From Culex pipiens pallens (taxonomy: Eukaryota; Arthropoda; Insecta; Diptera; Culicidae): a stretch of DNA of 64,000 bases. A program made the translations under genes and the position numbers. Positions 21,650 through 31,311 of this stretch are shown here, piece by piece; positions within the stretch are counted from its first letter, which is position 1, and every line of letters begins with the position of its first letter. The DNA lies in the NCBI RefSeq assembly GCF_016801865.2, contig NC_068937.1, positions 9,236,157 to 9,300,156 on the forward strand, read 5' to 3'. The notes below the pieces were generated by a model, which was not told where the DNA came from, searched no databases, and saw nothing but the letters and a program-made list of their open reading frames with translations.

Positions 21650-22510
21650 AAGCATAATTTTCACCCCTCGTAATTCTCCCACCCTAACACTTTCCCACAC
21701 CGCCCACACCAGCAGCAACTGTCATTGGCATCAATGCTTTCCCTCTTTTACTACTATATATATTGTACTAGTTGTACAGGCAATGCTCTGTATCTTAACT
21801 GTAAAACCACGCCGCGCGCGATCCTTATCTGGTTTCCCACAACTCATTAACCGCTGATTAACCCGGCGACAACGAGCAAAAATAAAAACCGCAAAAAACG
21901 AGGCAAAGAGAGAGAGTCCGAACCTATTTTGATCACATGTCCAGCTGAGAAGGAGGAGGAGGAGGCGAAGAGGGGTATTCTTATCTTTTTGGCGAGGTTT
22001 GTTTTGGTTGCGGAGATTAATTTTCTTTTTTTTTGTTTTTGTTACGATTTTTGGCCAAGCGATAGTTTCCCACGACGTGCGCGCGCTATCTCATGGGTCA
22101 TCGACATCCTCGAAATTTTGGGACATCGCACTGAATGACCAACATTTATTTTAACGTCCCAAATAGATCCTTTTCGGAAATTCGGACTCCGGAACCGACT
22201 CCGGTAAAAGGTCCCCGACGAAAAATTATGTAATTGCCTCTTTATGGTGTTTTGCCGAGGGTTCTCCAAATCCGGAACGTCCTCCTCTGTCATTAGCTCG
22301 AAAAAGGCATCCGTTGACGTCCGACTTGGCCTCGGACCGACAACAGACAGAACAGACAGAAGAGTGGCCAAATTATTTATACCTGATGACCTGTGCGGGG
22401 GACCAGCATTCGTTCGTTCTGGTGCAGTTTTGGAGGCACCCCCGAGTCCATCTCCGGATTTTAGATTTTAACGAGCCCGAGCTCTCCGGTGCATCCTCTG
22501 TTTTGGGCTC
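21650..22510. other. GC-richer single-copy intronic island
   Basis: Composition rises between AT-rich flanks. Includes two TTATCT GATA-type sites (about 21827 and 21976) and a purine-rich GGAGGAGGAGGAGGC run. Frames at 22042-22371 (minus) and 22244-22471 (plus) have no recognisable homology. Candidate regulatory sequence by composition only. Confidence 0.3.
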
Positions 22511-23436
22511 TCCATTACACTGGTCTTCAAAAAAAACACCATGTAGGTCGCTTTTCTAGTTTTGAAACAGTTTCCCGTAATGTAATACCTCCTTCATTAT
22601 TCATACAAACGTTGGATCAGAACGATTCGACCAGAGCAAAACTGGAAGCGTTAAAATTTGGCTGAATCCATGTTCTTTACTTAAAAACTTGCATGCAAGT
22701 TTCGCGTGCAACTTAAAGGTGGTATTACATTGCAGGAAATTTTGTTTTTTTTTATTCTGGGGAAAAACAAAACGTATGTGTCTTGTCTAGCTTGCTAACA
22801 ATTTTTTTCACAATTGAATATCATCTTTAGAAGACAAATTGAAAACTTGCACACAAAAAAAAGAAATTGTATCAACAAATTTCGTCGACCAGTGCTGCCA
22901 TGAGGGAATGCAAAACGACATCAACGAATGTTGATGGCCCATAACAGCAGATCCAGTGGGACAGTTTGGGGTTCAATTTTCCGATTTTTAATACCTCGAT
23001 CCCCCCCACAGGTCCTACCTGTTTGTTGGACAAGACAACACACACTTTACAGCCCCAAACCGAGAGTACGACTGGGAGGAGGGCTGGAAATTGCAAGCAA
23101 ATTAAACGGTTGCATATTTAACCAAAATCATACCCCCTTTTGTGGAGTTGAGGACGACATTTCGGTTGAAGCTTTTGACGATGACGATGAGAAAGGGGAT
23201 CTGTTTGTTTGTGAGTGTTTTGGCCACCAAAGTGAGCCATTTCATCCCAGGGGCTTAGGGGAAATTGTCGGCACTCCTGTGGGGACAATCCTATGAGTTT
23301 GCTGACTAATTGGGCTCAGATTGTGCGACTGAACACTGCACAAGGAGGAAAAACGAGTTACAATCAGAAATTATTAAGCAAAACTGTCTTGTATTCAGTT
23401 TTGGACGAAAAGAAATGTCAAAAATGTTGGAAGCTA
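22511..23436. other. Intronic sequence before the heptamer array
   Basis: No supported gene. Open frames at 22872-23296 are short and unrecognised. Confidence 0.3.
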
Positions 23437-23980
23437 CTCTTTCCTCTTTCCTCTTTCCTCTTTCCTCTTTCCTCTTTCCTCTTTCCTCTTTCCTCTTTCC
23501 TCTTTCCTCTTTCCTCTTTCCTCTTTCCTCTTTCCTCTTTCCTCTTTCCTCTTTCCTCTTTCCTCTTTCCTCTTTCCTCTTTCCTCTTTCCTCTTTCCTC
23601 TTTCCTCTTTCCTCTTTCCTCTTTCCTCTTTCCTCTTTCCTCTTTCCTCTTTCCTCTTTCCTCTTTCCTCTTTCCTCTTTCCTCTTTCCTCTTTCCTCTT
23701 TCCTCTTTCCTCTTTCCTCTTTCCTCTTTCCTCTTTCCTCTTTCCTCTTTCCTCTTTCCTCTTTCCTCTTTCCTCTTTCCTCTTTCCTCTTTCCTCTTTC
23801 CTCTTTCCTCTTTCCTCTTTCCTCTTTCCTCTTTCCTCTTTCCTCTTTCCTCTTTCCTCTTTCCTCTTTCCTCTTTCCTCTTTCCTCTTTCCTCTTTCCT
23901 CTTTCCTCTTTCCTCTTTCCTCTTTCCTCTTTCCTCTTTCCTCTTTTCTCTTTCCTCTTTCCTCTTTCCTCTTTCCTCTT
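23437..23980 (+). repeat. Heptamer array (CTCTTTC), about 77 copies
   Basis: An almost pure 7-bp repeat over 544 bp, with one variant unit near 23941. Because 7 is not a multiple of 3 and no frame gives a stop, all three plus frames stay open and read as a 7-residue SSFLFPL repeat; the minus strand reads as a Lys/Arg/Glu/Gly repeat. These are not genes. Confidence 0.97.
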
Positions 23981-25030
23981 CCTTTTCATTTTCTTTTATT
24001 TTCCTTTGTTTGCCTCTTAATTATCTTTTTAATATTTCTCTTAAATTGTCTCTTAATTTTTCTCTTAAATTTCCTCTTAATTTTCCTCTTAACTTTCCTC
24101 TTAATTTTTCTCTTATGTTTTCTCTTAACTTTTCTCTTAAATTTTCTCTAAACTTTTTTCTTAATTTTCCTATTAGTTTTCCTCTTCTTTTAATCTTCCT
24201 CTCAATTTTACTCTCAATTTTCCTCTTAATTTTGCTCTAAATTTTCCTCATATTTTCTATTTATTTTCCTTTTTTTTTCTTCTATTTTTTTCTATTTATT
24301 TTCCTTTAATTTCCCTTTTTTTTCTTTTATTTTCTCTTTATTTTCCTTTTATTTTGCTATTTTTTCCTTTTATTTTACTTTTATTGTCATATTATTTTCC
24401 TTTAATTTTTATTTTACTTTTTTTTCTTTTATTATCCTTTTATTATTCTTTGATTTTCCTTTCATTTTCATTTATTTTCCTTGTATTTTTCTTTTAATTT
24501 AATTTTCTTAACTTTTCTCTTGACTTTTTTCTTAATTTTCCTATTAGTTTTCCTCTTCTTTTAATCTTCCTCTCTATTTTCCTCTTAATTTTGCTCTTAA
24601 GTTTTCTCTGAATTTCCTCATATTCTCTATTCATTTTCCTTTTATTTTTCTTCTACTTCTCTTCTATTTTTCTTCTATTTTTCTTCTACTTCTCTTCTAT
24701 TTTTCTTCTATTTTTCTTCTATTTTTCTTCTATTTTTCTTCTATTTTTCTTCTATTTTTCTTCTATTTTTCTTCTATTTTTCTTCAATTTTGCTTTTATT
24801 TTGCTATTTTTTCCTTTTATTTTACTTTTATTGTCTTTTTATTTACCTTTTATTGTCCTTTTATTTTCCTTTTATTTTTCTTTTATTTTCCTTTTATATT
24901 CTTTTTATTTTACTTTTATTTTGCTTTCATTTTCATTTATCTTCCTTTTATTTTTCTTTTAATTTTCTTTTATTTGCCTTTTATTTTCATTTCATTGTCC
25001 TTTTACTGTCCTTTTATTTTTCTTTTAGAC
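23981..25030 (+). repeat. Degenerate pyrimidine tract
   Basis: About 1 kb of C/T-dominated text with A mainly as single interruptions: TTTTCCTCTTAA-type units to 24240, TTTTCCTTTTA-type units and (CTATTTTTCTT)n at 24640-24790. It continues the strand asymmetry of the heptamer array for about 1.6 kb in all. Confidence 0.9.
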
Positions 25031-25440
25031 CGATGCAAATATTTTTCAAAGTTTTTGCCCTTGACTCTGGCCGGGGTCGAGGGGGGCAAAAATATATTTA
25101 AAAAAATGAGATAACAAGCAAAAGTTCCAACACTTGCATGGAAAAAGTGTTTTAAAATGCATTTTACACTAGTTCAGTTGTTTTGCAAGCATTAGTTTTC
25201 AAAAAATGTAAGATTTGACAAAAACAAAATAAACAACGAAAATTTTTAAAAATTAAAAAAAATCACATCAACCCAAACATGCTAAAAAATATTCTTAACG
25301 CAGGGGAGTGCATTTAAAATTGATTTCAGTTGATTGCATTTTAAAGTTGCTTGAATCAACAATTTGTTTGCCCCCTGATTTTTCGGGCCAACTTCGGAGG
25401 GAGGGGAAGGGGGGGGGACAGAAACATTAAATAAAATTTG
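25031..25440. repeat. Dispersed repeat H, copy 1
   Basis: Runs from GACCGATGCAAATATTTTTC to AAATTTGTACCAGCCT. It includes ATGCATTTTACACTAGTTCA, CCCCCTGATTTTTCGGGCCA and a G-run. The two ends are inverted versions of each other (GGCTGGTACAAATTTT). It shares these words with 25592-25960 and 45480-45890. Confidence 0.7.
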
Positions 25441-25591
25441 TACCAGCCTTATTTTCCTTTTATTTCCCTTTTATTTTCTATTTATTTTCCTTTTATTTTC
25501 CTTTTATTTTCCTTTGATTGTCCTTTTATTTTCCTTTTATTTTCCCTTTTTTCCTTTTATTTTCTTTTTATTTTCGCTTTATTTTCCTTTT
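25441..25591 (+). repeat. Pyrimidine tract (TTTTCCTTTTA)n
   Basis: Resumes the same repeat text as 24800-25030, which suggests repeat H copy 1 was inserted into, or duplicated with, the tract. Confidence 0.85.
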
Positions 25592-25960
25592 AGGCTGGTA
25601 CAAATTTTAGTTAAAGTTTTTGTCAACAAAGTTGGCCCGAAAAATCAGAGGGAAAAAAAATATTGTTTCTAAAAACATCAAAATTTAAAAGGAAATTGAA
25701 CTGCAATCGGCTGAAATCAATTCAAAATGCATTCCAAAGCGTTTAGAATCTTTTTTAGAATGGTTTTGTTAATTTAAAAATCATTTAAATTTTTTAAAAT
25801 CTTCGATGTTTTTTATCGCAAAATGTTTTGTTTTTTTTTGCTGAAATTTTTATTTTCGTCAAATCTTACATTTTTTGAAAATAAATGATTGCAAAACAAC
25901 TGAACTAGTGTAAAATTCATTTTAAAACAATTTTTCTATGCAAATATTGAAACTTTGGCC
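25592..25960. repeat. Dispersed repeat H, copy 2 (inverted)
   Basis: Starts AGGCTGGTACAAATTTTAG and contains TTGGCCCGAAAAATCAGAGGG, GATTGCAAAACAACTGAACT and AGTGTAAAATTCATTTTAAAA. These are reverse complements of words in copy 1. Confidence 0.7.
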
Positions 25961-26005
25961 TGTTATTTCAATATTTATATTTTCTTTTTTTTCTCAAGAG
26001 TTAAT

Positions 26006-26009
26006 AAGT
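26006..26009 (+). repeat. 4-bp target duplication AAGT, left
   Basis: AAGT precedes the foldback terminus GGGTAATTCTC and recurs at 27360-27363, just after the opposite terminus. Confidence 0.75.
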
Positions 26010-27359
26010 GGGTAATTCTCTACCAACTCACACGAAATCGGGAAAAGTTGCCCCGACCCCTCTTCGATTTGCGTGAAACTTTGTCCTAAGGGGTAACTTT
26101 TGTCCCTGATCACGAATCCGAGGTCCGTTTTTTGATATCTCGTGACGGAGGGGCGGTACGACCCCTTCCATTTTTGAACATGCGAAAAAAGAGGTGTTTT
26201 TCAATAATTTGCAGCCTGAAACGGTGATGAGATAGAAATTTGGTGTCAAAGGGACTTTTATGTAAAATTAGACGCCCGATTTGATGGCGTACTCAGAATT
26301 CCGAAAAAACGTATTTTTCATCGAAAAAAACACTAAAAAAGTTTTAAAAATTCTCCCATTTTCCGTTACTCGACTGTAAAAAATTTTGAAACATGTCATT
26401 TTATGGGAAATTTAATGTACTTTTCGAATCTACATTGTCCCAGAAGGGTCATTTTTTCATTTAGAACAAAATTTTTCATTTTAAAATTTCGTGTTTTTTC
26501 TAACTTTGCAGGGTTATTTTTTAGAGTGTAACAATGTTCTACAAAGTTGTAGAGCAGACAATTACAAAAAATTTGATATATAGACATAAGGGGTTTGCTT
26601 ATAAACATCACAAGTTATCGCGATTTTACAAAAAAAGTTTTGAAAAAGTTACTTTTTGCGTTTCTCTTTGTTTCGTCGTCCGTGTCTGTCGCGGGTGACC
26701 ATGAACGGCCATGATCGATGACGACCAACTTTTTTAAAACTTTTTTTCGTAAAATCGTGATAACTTGTGATGTTTATAAGCAAAACCCTTATGTATATAT
26801 ATTAAAATTTTTGTAATTGTCTGCTCTACAACTTTGTAGAACATTGTTACACTCTAAAAAATAACCCTGCAAAGTTAGAAAAAACACGAAATTTTAAAAT
26901 GAAAAATTTTGTTCTAAATGAAAAAATGACCCTTCTGGGACAATGTAGATTCGAAAAGTACATTAAATTTCCCATAAAATGACATGTTCCAAAATTTTTT
27001 ACAGTCGAGTAACGGAAAATGAGAGAATTTTTAAAACTTTTTTAGTGTTTTTTTCGATGAAAAATACGTTTTTTCGGAATTCTGAGTACGCCATCAAATC
27101 GGGCGTCTAATTTTACATAAAAGTCCCTTTGACACCAAATTTCTATCTCATCACCGTTTCAGGCTGCAAATTATTGAAAAACACCTCTTTTTTCGCATGT
27201 TCAAAAATGGAAGGGGTCGTACCGCCCCTCCGTCACGAGATATCAAAAAACGGACCTCGGATTCGTGATCAGGGACAAAAGTTACCCCTTAGGACAAAGT
27301 TTCACGCAAATCGAAGAGGGGTCGGGGCAACTGCTGTGTGAGTTGGCGGAGAATTACCC
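26010..27359. mobile_element. Foldback family C: 1,350-bp near-perfect palindrome
   Basis: Left arm 26010-26650 and right arm 26727-27359 are nearly identical inverted copies around a loop of about 76 bp. Termini are GGGTAATTCTC and GAGAATTACCC, with AAGT target duplication. A stretch of about 68 codons reads identically from the two arms on opposite strands (26028-26249 minus, 27129-27341 plus), showing very little divergence. That open frame is not a recognisable protein. There is no transposase. Confidence 0.9.
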
Positions 27360-27389
27360 AAGTATAATTTCGAAAAAAAAAATTAGATA

Positions 27390-27720
27390 CAGTAAAAACC
27401 CAATTATCCGAAGGTTTCTAAGGAACTTTAGATAAATTAATTTCAGATTTTTTTTTTCATCTTTTTTCTATTCTCATTTTTCAATTTTAGTTGTTGGTTG
27501 TCTGTTTCATTACCAAATGCGTTTTCTAAACATGTCATAACCGTTATTTTGGCCGTCTTCTTGGATTAAAAATGTCCAAATCACTTTAAAGAATATTTGG
27601 GGTCATATTTAAGATCAACAAATAAAAACTAGACAACAAAATATTATAATTTTTTTCACGATTCGATTATCCAAAGTCAAATTTTCCCTAAAACTTCGGA
27701 TAATCAAGTCTGAACGCTAT
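27390..27720. mobile_element. Mariner-like MITE, probable
   Basis: Begins after TA with CAGTAAAAACCCAATTATCC and carries the inverted ACTTCGGATAATC near 27693. A second similar start, CAGTGCAACCCCCTTAG, follows at 27742. Ends are only partly matched. Confidence 0.45.
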
Positions 27721-27779
27721 TAAAAACATAACCTAAACTACAGTGCAACCCCCTTAGTTCGACCTCACTCTCCCAACTC

Positions 27780-28800
27780 CCAACCCAAAAACATTCAGTT
27801 AACAAATGTGGTCTCCCTCAAAAGGCGACCGACGGAAGGACACCAGCCAGCGCAATCTTGCCGCAAAAACCGCAGTGCGAACCGGGGCCGGCCGTTTTTG
27901 TGTTTGCGTAATTCGCGGCCACAGGTCACCGTGGTTGTGACCTGTACACACACAAACGCGCGTTGGTCGGTTTGGCGCGAAAAAATGCCCATTTCCGTTC
28001 CATTTCGAGTGCTCAGTGACTACCGTTTGACGTTGAAGCGGGTCGCACAAATGACCAACCAAGAGACAGTTTGAAATCCACCGTGCGATAGAGTGGCTAT
28101 TCCGCGAGTCTTCTTCCGATTGACGGGGGTTGTTCGTGAATTACGTGATTAAAGTTTTGAAATCATTCAAAAATGAATTTTATTTCATTTATTGACACTT
28201 TGATGGTTAAAACCGCTCAAAAATGCAATTCTGATTCATCAAGTTACGTAATTTCCAAACACCCCCCTTTCTGCCTTCTGTCAGAATCGCGGACCACGAG
28301 GTTTTGCGTATGGTCGTGAATGGATGCACCGCGGTTGAGCCTTTTGACGGAGGTCGATTTTTCACCTCCGTCGTCGTCCACAAGAGAATTCGACTCTCTG
28401 CCCAAGGGGACGAACGGCGGCGGCGGCGGCACGATGTTTGGCTAATAACCTAATCAACCTGTCAAAACAGACCGCCCGGCGGAGTCCGGCGTCGTCGATC
28501 ACATGGCCTGCTTGGGTTAGGAAAGGGACGTAGAAAATTGACGAAAAGGGACTGGTTCCGCTTTCTTTGCTCCTTTTTTGTTGTTGAGTATCGGTTTTTT
28601 GTTTGTGAGACTTTTGTAATTGATTCTTAGGGTGTTATTATCGGAGGGGTGTTTAAGGTGGTAATTATCGCACCCTAGGCGTCATAACGGTTTTAATCGG
28701 GAGGTCTTAGAAAAGACCGACGTGATAGCTCTGAACAATTTTTCATACTAATTTAAAAAAAAAATCGTGACGTCTTTAACGAACGCCCCCTCAACTTTCA
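27780..28800. other. Single-copy GC-richer intronic island before RUNX exon
   Basis: Mixed composition with repeated CGG/CCG words (for example GGCGGCGGCGGC near 28419). Frames on both strands are unrecognised. Because it is adjacent to the exon at 28802 and not repetitive, it is a reasonable place for splicing or transcriptional control elements. Confidence 0.3.
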
Positions 28801-28801
28801 G

Positions 28802-29089
28802 ACACCCCCCAGCTGCGACCACCCCCGCTGCACCGATTCCTCGAGCAACCCGCCTTCAGCCACTTCCCGGCCCGGTTCAACTCTACCGGCTCCAGCGCCG
28901 GGATCGGCGGCGCCAGTGGCAAGGGGTCATCCATCAACAACTACAGCGGCGGCGCAGGAGCCAACAGTACAAATCATCACCACCACCATCATCACAACAA
29001 CGGCAGCAGCAACAACAACAGTGGCAGCTCCAGTTTGAACACCAGCGTGGACTCGTCCAGCGATTACAAGCCAAATCTGACCCTGCCCG
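28802..29089 (+). CDS. lz: RUNX/lozenge-type transcription factor, linker exon
   Basis: This 288-nt exon encodes NTPQLRPPPLHRFLEQPAFS, HFPARFNSTGSSAG and a low-complexity stretch rich in Gly, Ser, Asn and His (seven His in a row, then SSNNNSGSSS), ending SDYKPNLTLP. The acceptor is AACTTTCAG|AC and the donor CCCG|GTAAGA; it enters one base and leaves one base into a codon, matching both neighbours. The region just after a Runt domain is typically disordered and carries nuclear-localisation and partner-binding segments. The Pro/Phe-rich part at the start is probably the conserved piece. The His/Asn/Ser runs are typical of insect transcription factors and are likely length-variable. Confidence 0.88.
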
Positions 29090-29276
29090 GTAAGAGTCAA
29101 ATCTTGACGTTGAAAGGAGGGAAATTGGTTATTTTTTTTAGGGCTGACCCCCGCGGTTATTGTGTCTGTGTGTGTGTGTATCGACGAATTGGATTTGCAT
29201 CTACGCCACGGCAATTCACAAGTTTAAAGTCATTTTTTCGAGCGCGAAAGTGACGGTGGTGAAATGGTCGATTGTT

Positions 29277-29520
29277 TACAAAATTTACAAAATTTACAAA
29301 ATTTACAAAATTTACAAAATTTACAAAATTTACAAAATTTACAAAATTTACAAAATTTACAAAATTTACTAAACTTACAAAATTTACAAAATTTACAAAA
29401 TTAACAAAATTTACAAAATTTACAAAATTTACAAAATTTACAAAATTTACAAAATTTACTAAATTTACTAAATTTACTAAATTTACTAAATTTACAAAAT
29501 TTACAAAATTTACTAAATTG
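29277..29520 (+). repeat. Nonamer array (AAATTTACA)n with some AAATTTACT
   Basis: About 27 units of 9 bp, ending directly at the TIR element that begins at 29523. Same period and similar core as the arrays at 1736-2540 and 35985-39235. It starts about 190 bp after the RUNX splice donor. Confidence 0.95.
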
Positions 29521-30061
29521 GGTACCGTAAACCGGGGTGACTTTGATAGGATTTCAATTTGTTTTCAGAATATTTTCCAACAGGTAAGGTTTTTCTCAAG
29601 ATTATTATTTTTAAAACATGTACTGGGGTAGACTACACAAAGTCCATGCACTATTTCGGAAAAAAAGGTTTTTCAATAATGTTTAGAAAAATAGTTACTT
29701 TAAAAATTCTTAGTTTTAATTCCGGGGTGACTTTGATAGTCATAGTTTTTCTTGTTAAAATCATATTTAAGATGTTCAAACTTTATTTGTACGCTAAATG
29801 TACTATCACTAAAGTAGCTGATATAGTTTTTAAGAAAAAAAAATCAATGTTTATATTTAGTTAACTAAGTGTATAAGCTTTTAAGGAAAATACATATAAA
29901 TTTTAGGTAAAATTGTTAAAAAGTCGGAATTTTGCCTGAAATTTGTTAAAACTAGTTTTGTTTGTAAAATTATCGATTTATATTGCATTTTATACTGAAT
30001 TCGAAGCACGAATCACAAGTTTTCACATTTTTTAATTGTGTTTCAAAAACACATATTATTT

Positions 30062-30065
30062 ATTA
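30062..30065 (+). repeat. 4-bp target duplication ATTA, left
   Basis: ATTA precedes the terminus GAGTAATTCTCGC and recurs at 35316-35319. TIR element A copy 1 shows the unoccupied site. Confidence 0.8.
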
Positions 30066-31154
30066 GAGTAATTCTCGCTGAAAGTGGACCACTATTTACA
30101 CAAGGTGCTCAAAAATCAAATGCAATGTACTTTTCCAATAGCCCCCACCAAGTTATGAACGAAACCATGTTTGGTTGGTTAGATTTGTCCTCACCTCGGC
30201 GCCACGAAGCTAAAACATTTTTTTTAATTGGTAATTTTTTGACTTAGGCGCTCCTACAAAATTGCTAATAACTTTGCAAAACTTCAACGAACCCTTGATG
30301 TTTAGGGGTGTTTTGGAAAGGAAATGAGCAGAGCTTTCGAATGAACTTGTCAGAAAAATACCGTTCCATACATTTTTTAGCCACAAAACACCAATGTATT
30401 TTTAAAAGTCATTTTTGAAGGCCGGCGCCCCGCTTTATCGAAAAACTGACAAATCCATTCGAAAGCTGAGACGATTTTACATAAAGGACTAATAAATCTA
30501 AGGTGTATGTTCCTCCTATCTTTTTTAATCTAATTTTGATTCTGCGAGCACAGCGCTCCGTTCGCATTTCGGGCACCCAAAATGTTGCAATTTGCTTGCC
30601 CCATTTTAAGGTTTTGTCAACAAATATAGGTGCTCACTTTTTAAATGATAGTTTATTGTCCAATGATCAAAATGCACTTTCGATAATTGACCAATATTAA
30701 TGTTTTTGGGTTCTTCTAGGCAATTTAATGTCGAAAAATTGTTTTTTTTACTTTTTTTTGGAAAATGCTCACTTACAATTGGGTGGACTTTTTTGACAAA
30801 GAACTTTGTCCTAAGGTTTCTATACGTGGTGTCAATCCAAAATTTTCGCGAAGCGAAAACGTTACGTGACGAATTCCCCTCTCGGCAAATTTCCCCTCTT
30901 TTTGGTGCACGCTGGTTGGTTGAATAAACGTTTCCCAATCAGTCAATATAGAGACGTGAGATTGATGTATCTAAAATCACCCCCACTCTACCTCATAATT
31001 TTCGGATCGTCGACGCGGCAAAAAGCGAATAAGGAGATGTAGGAGAATGGGTGCAAAAAGGCGGGGCATACGTCCCCGATCTAAATTAACAAAACGCGGC
31101 TCGGTCGGTCCCGAAAATTCATTCTGTTGCTGGACGTCGACGAGAACACTTCAG

Positions 31155-31240
31155 GAGCAGATGGCCTGGTGGCCCGTTTGCAGACGGCCTGGAGGCCCGG
31201 GAGCAGATAGCCTGGAGGCCCGGGAGCAGATAGCCTGGAG
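31155..31240 (+). repeat. Minisatellite, about 23-bp unit
   Basis: Four imperfect copies of a unit like GGAGCAGATAGCCTGGAGGC followed by CCG, just before the 141-bp satellite. Confidence 0.7.
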
Positions 31241-31311
31241 GCATGGACACGCCAAGACATGCCAGCCGGCATGAGCGGGAATTGATAATTGGAATTGGCC
31301 ACCATTTGGTG

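Larger units (their letters stand above)
15908..28801 (+). other. lz: RUNX intron, 12,894 bp
   Basis: Begins GTGAGT and ends TTTCAG, joining phase-matched exons (A of 15907 plus AC of 28802-28803 gives Asn). It contains a GATA-site cluster, foldback fragments, an 887-bp TIR element, a heptamer array and long pyrimidine tract, and a near-perfect 1.35-kb palindrome, listed separately. Confidence 0.8.

Noticed and set aside
23293..24240. Open frames of up to 315 codons on both strands
   Set aside because: They are by-products of the 7-bp array, which has no stop in any plus frame. No start context or domain is present outside the repeat.
27808..28074. Extra RUNX exon candidate
   Set aside because: The 88-codon frame has no RUNX-like residues, and the flanking exons already join in phase without it.
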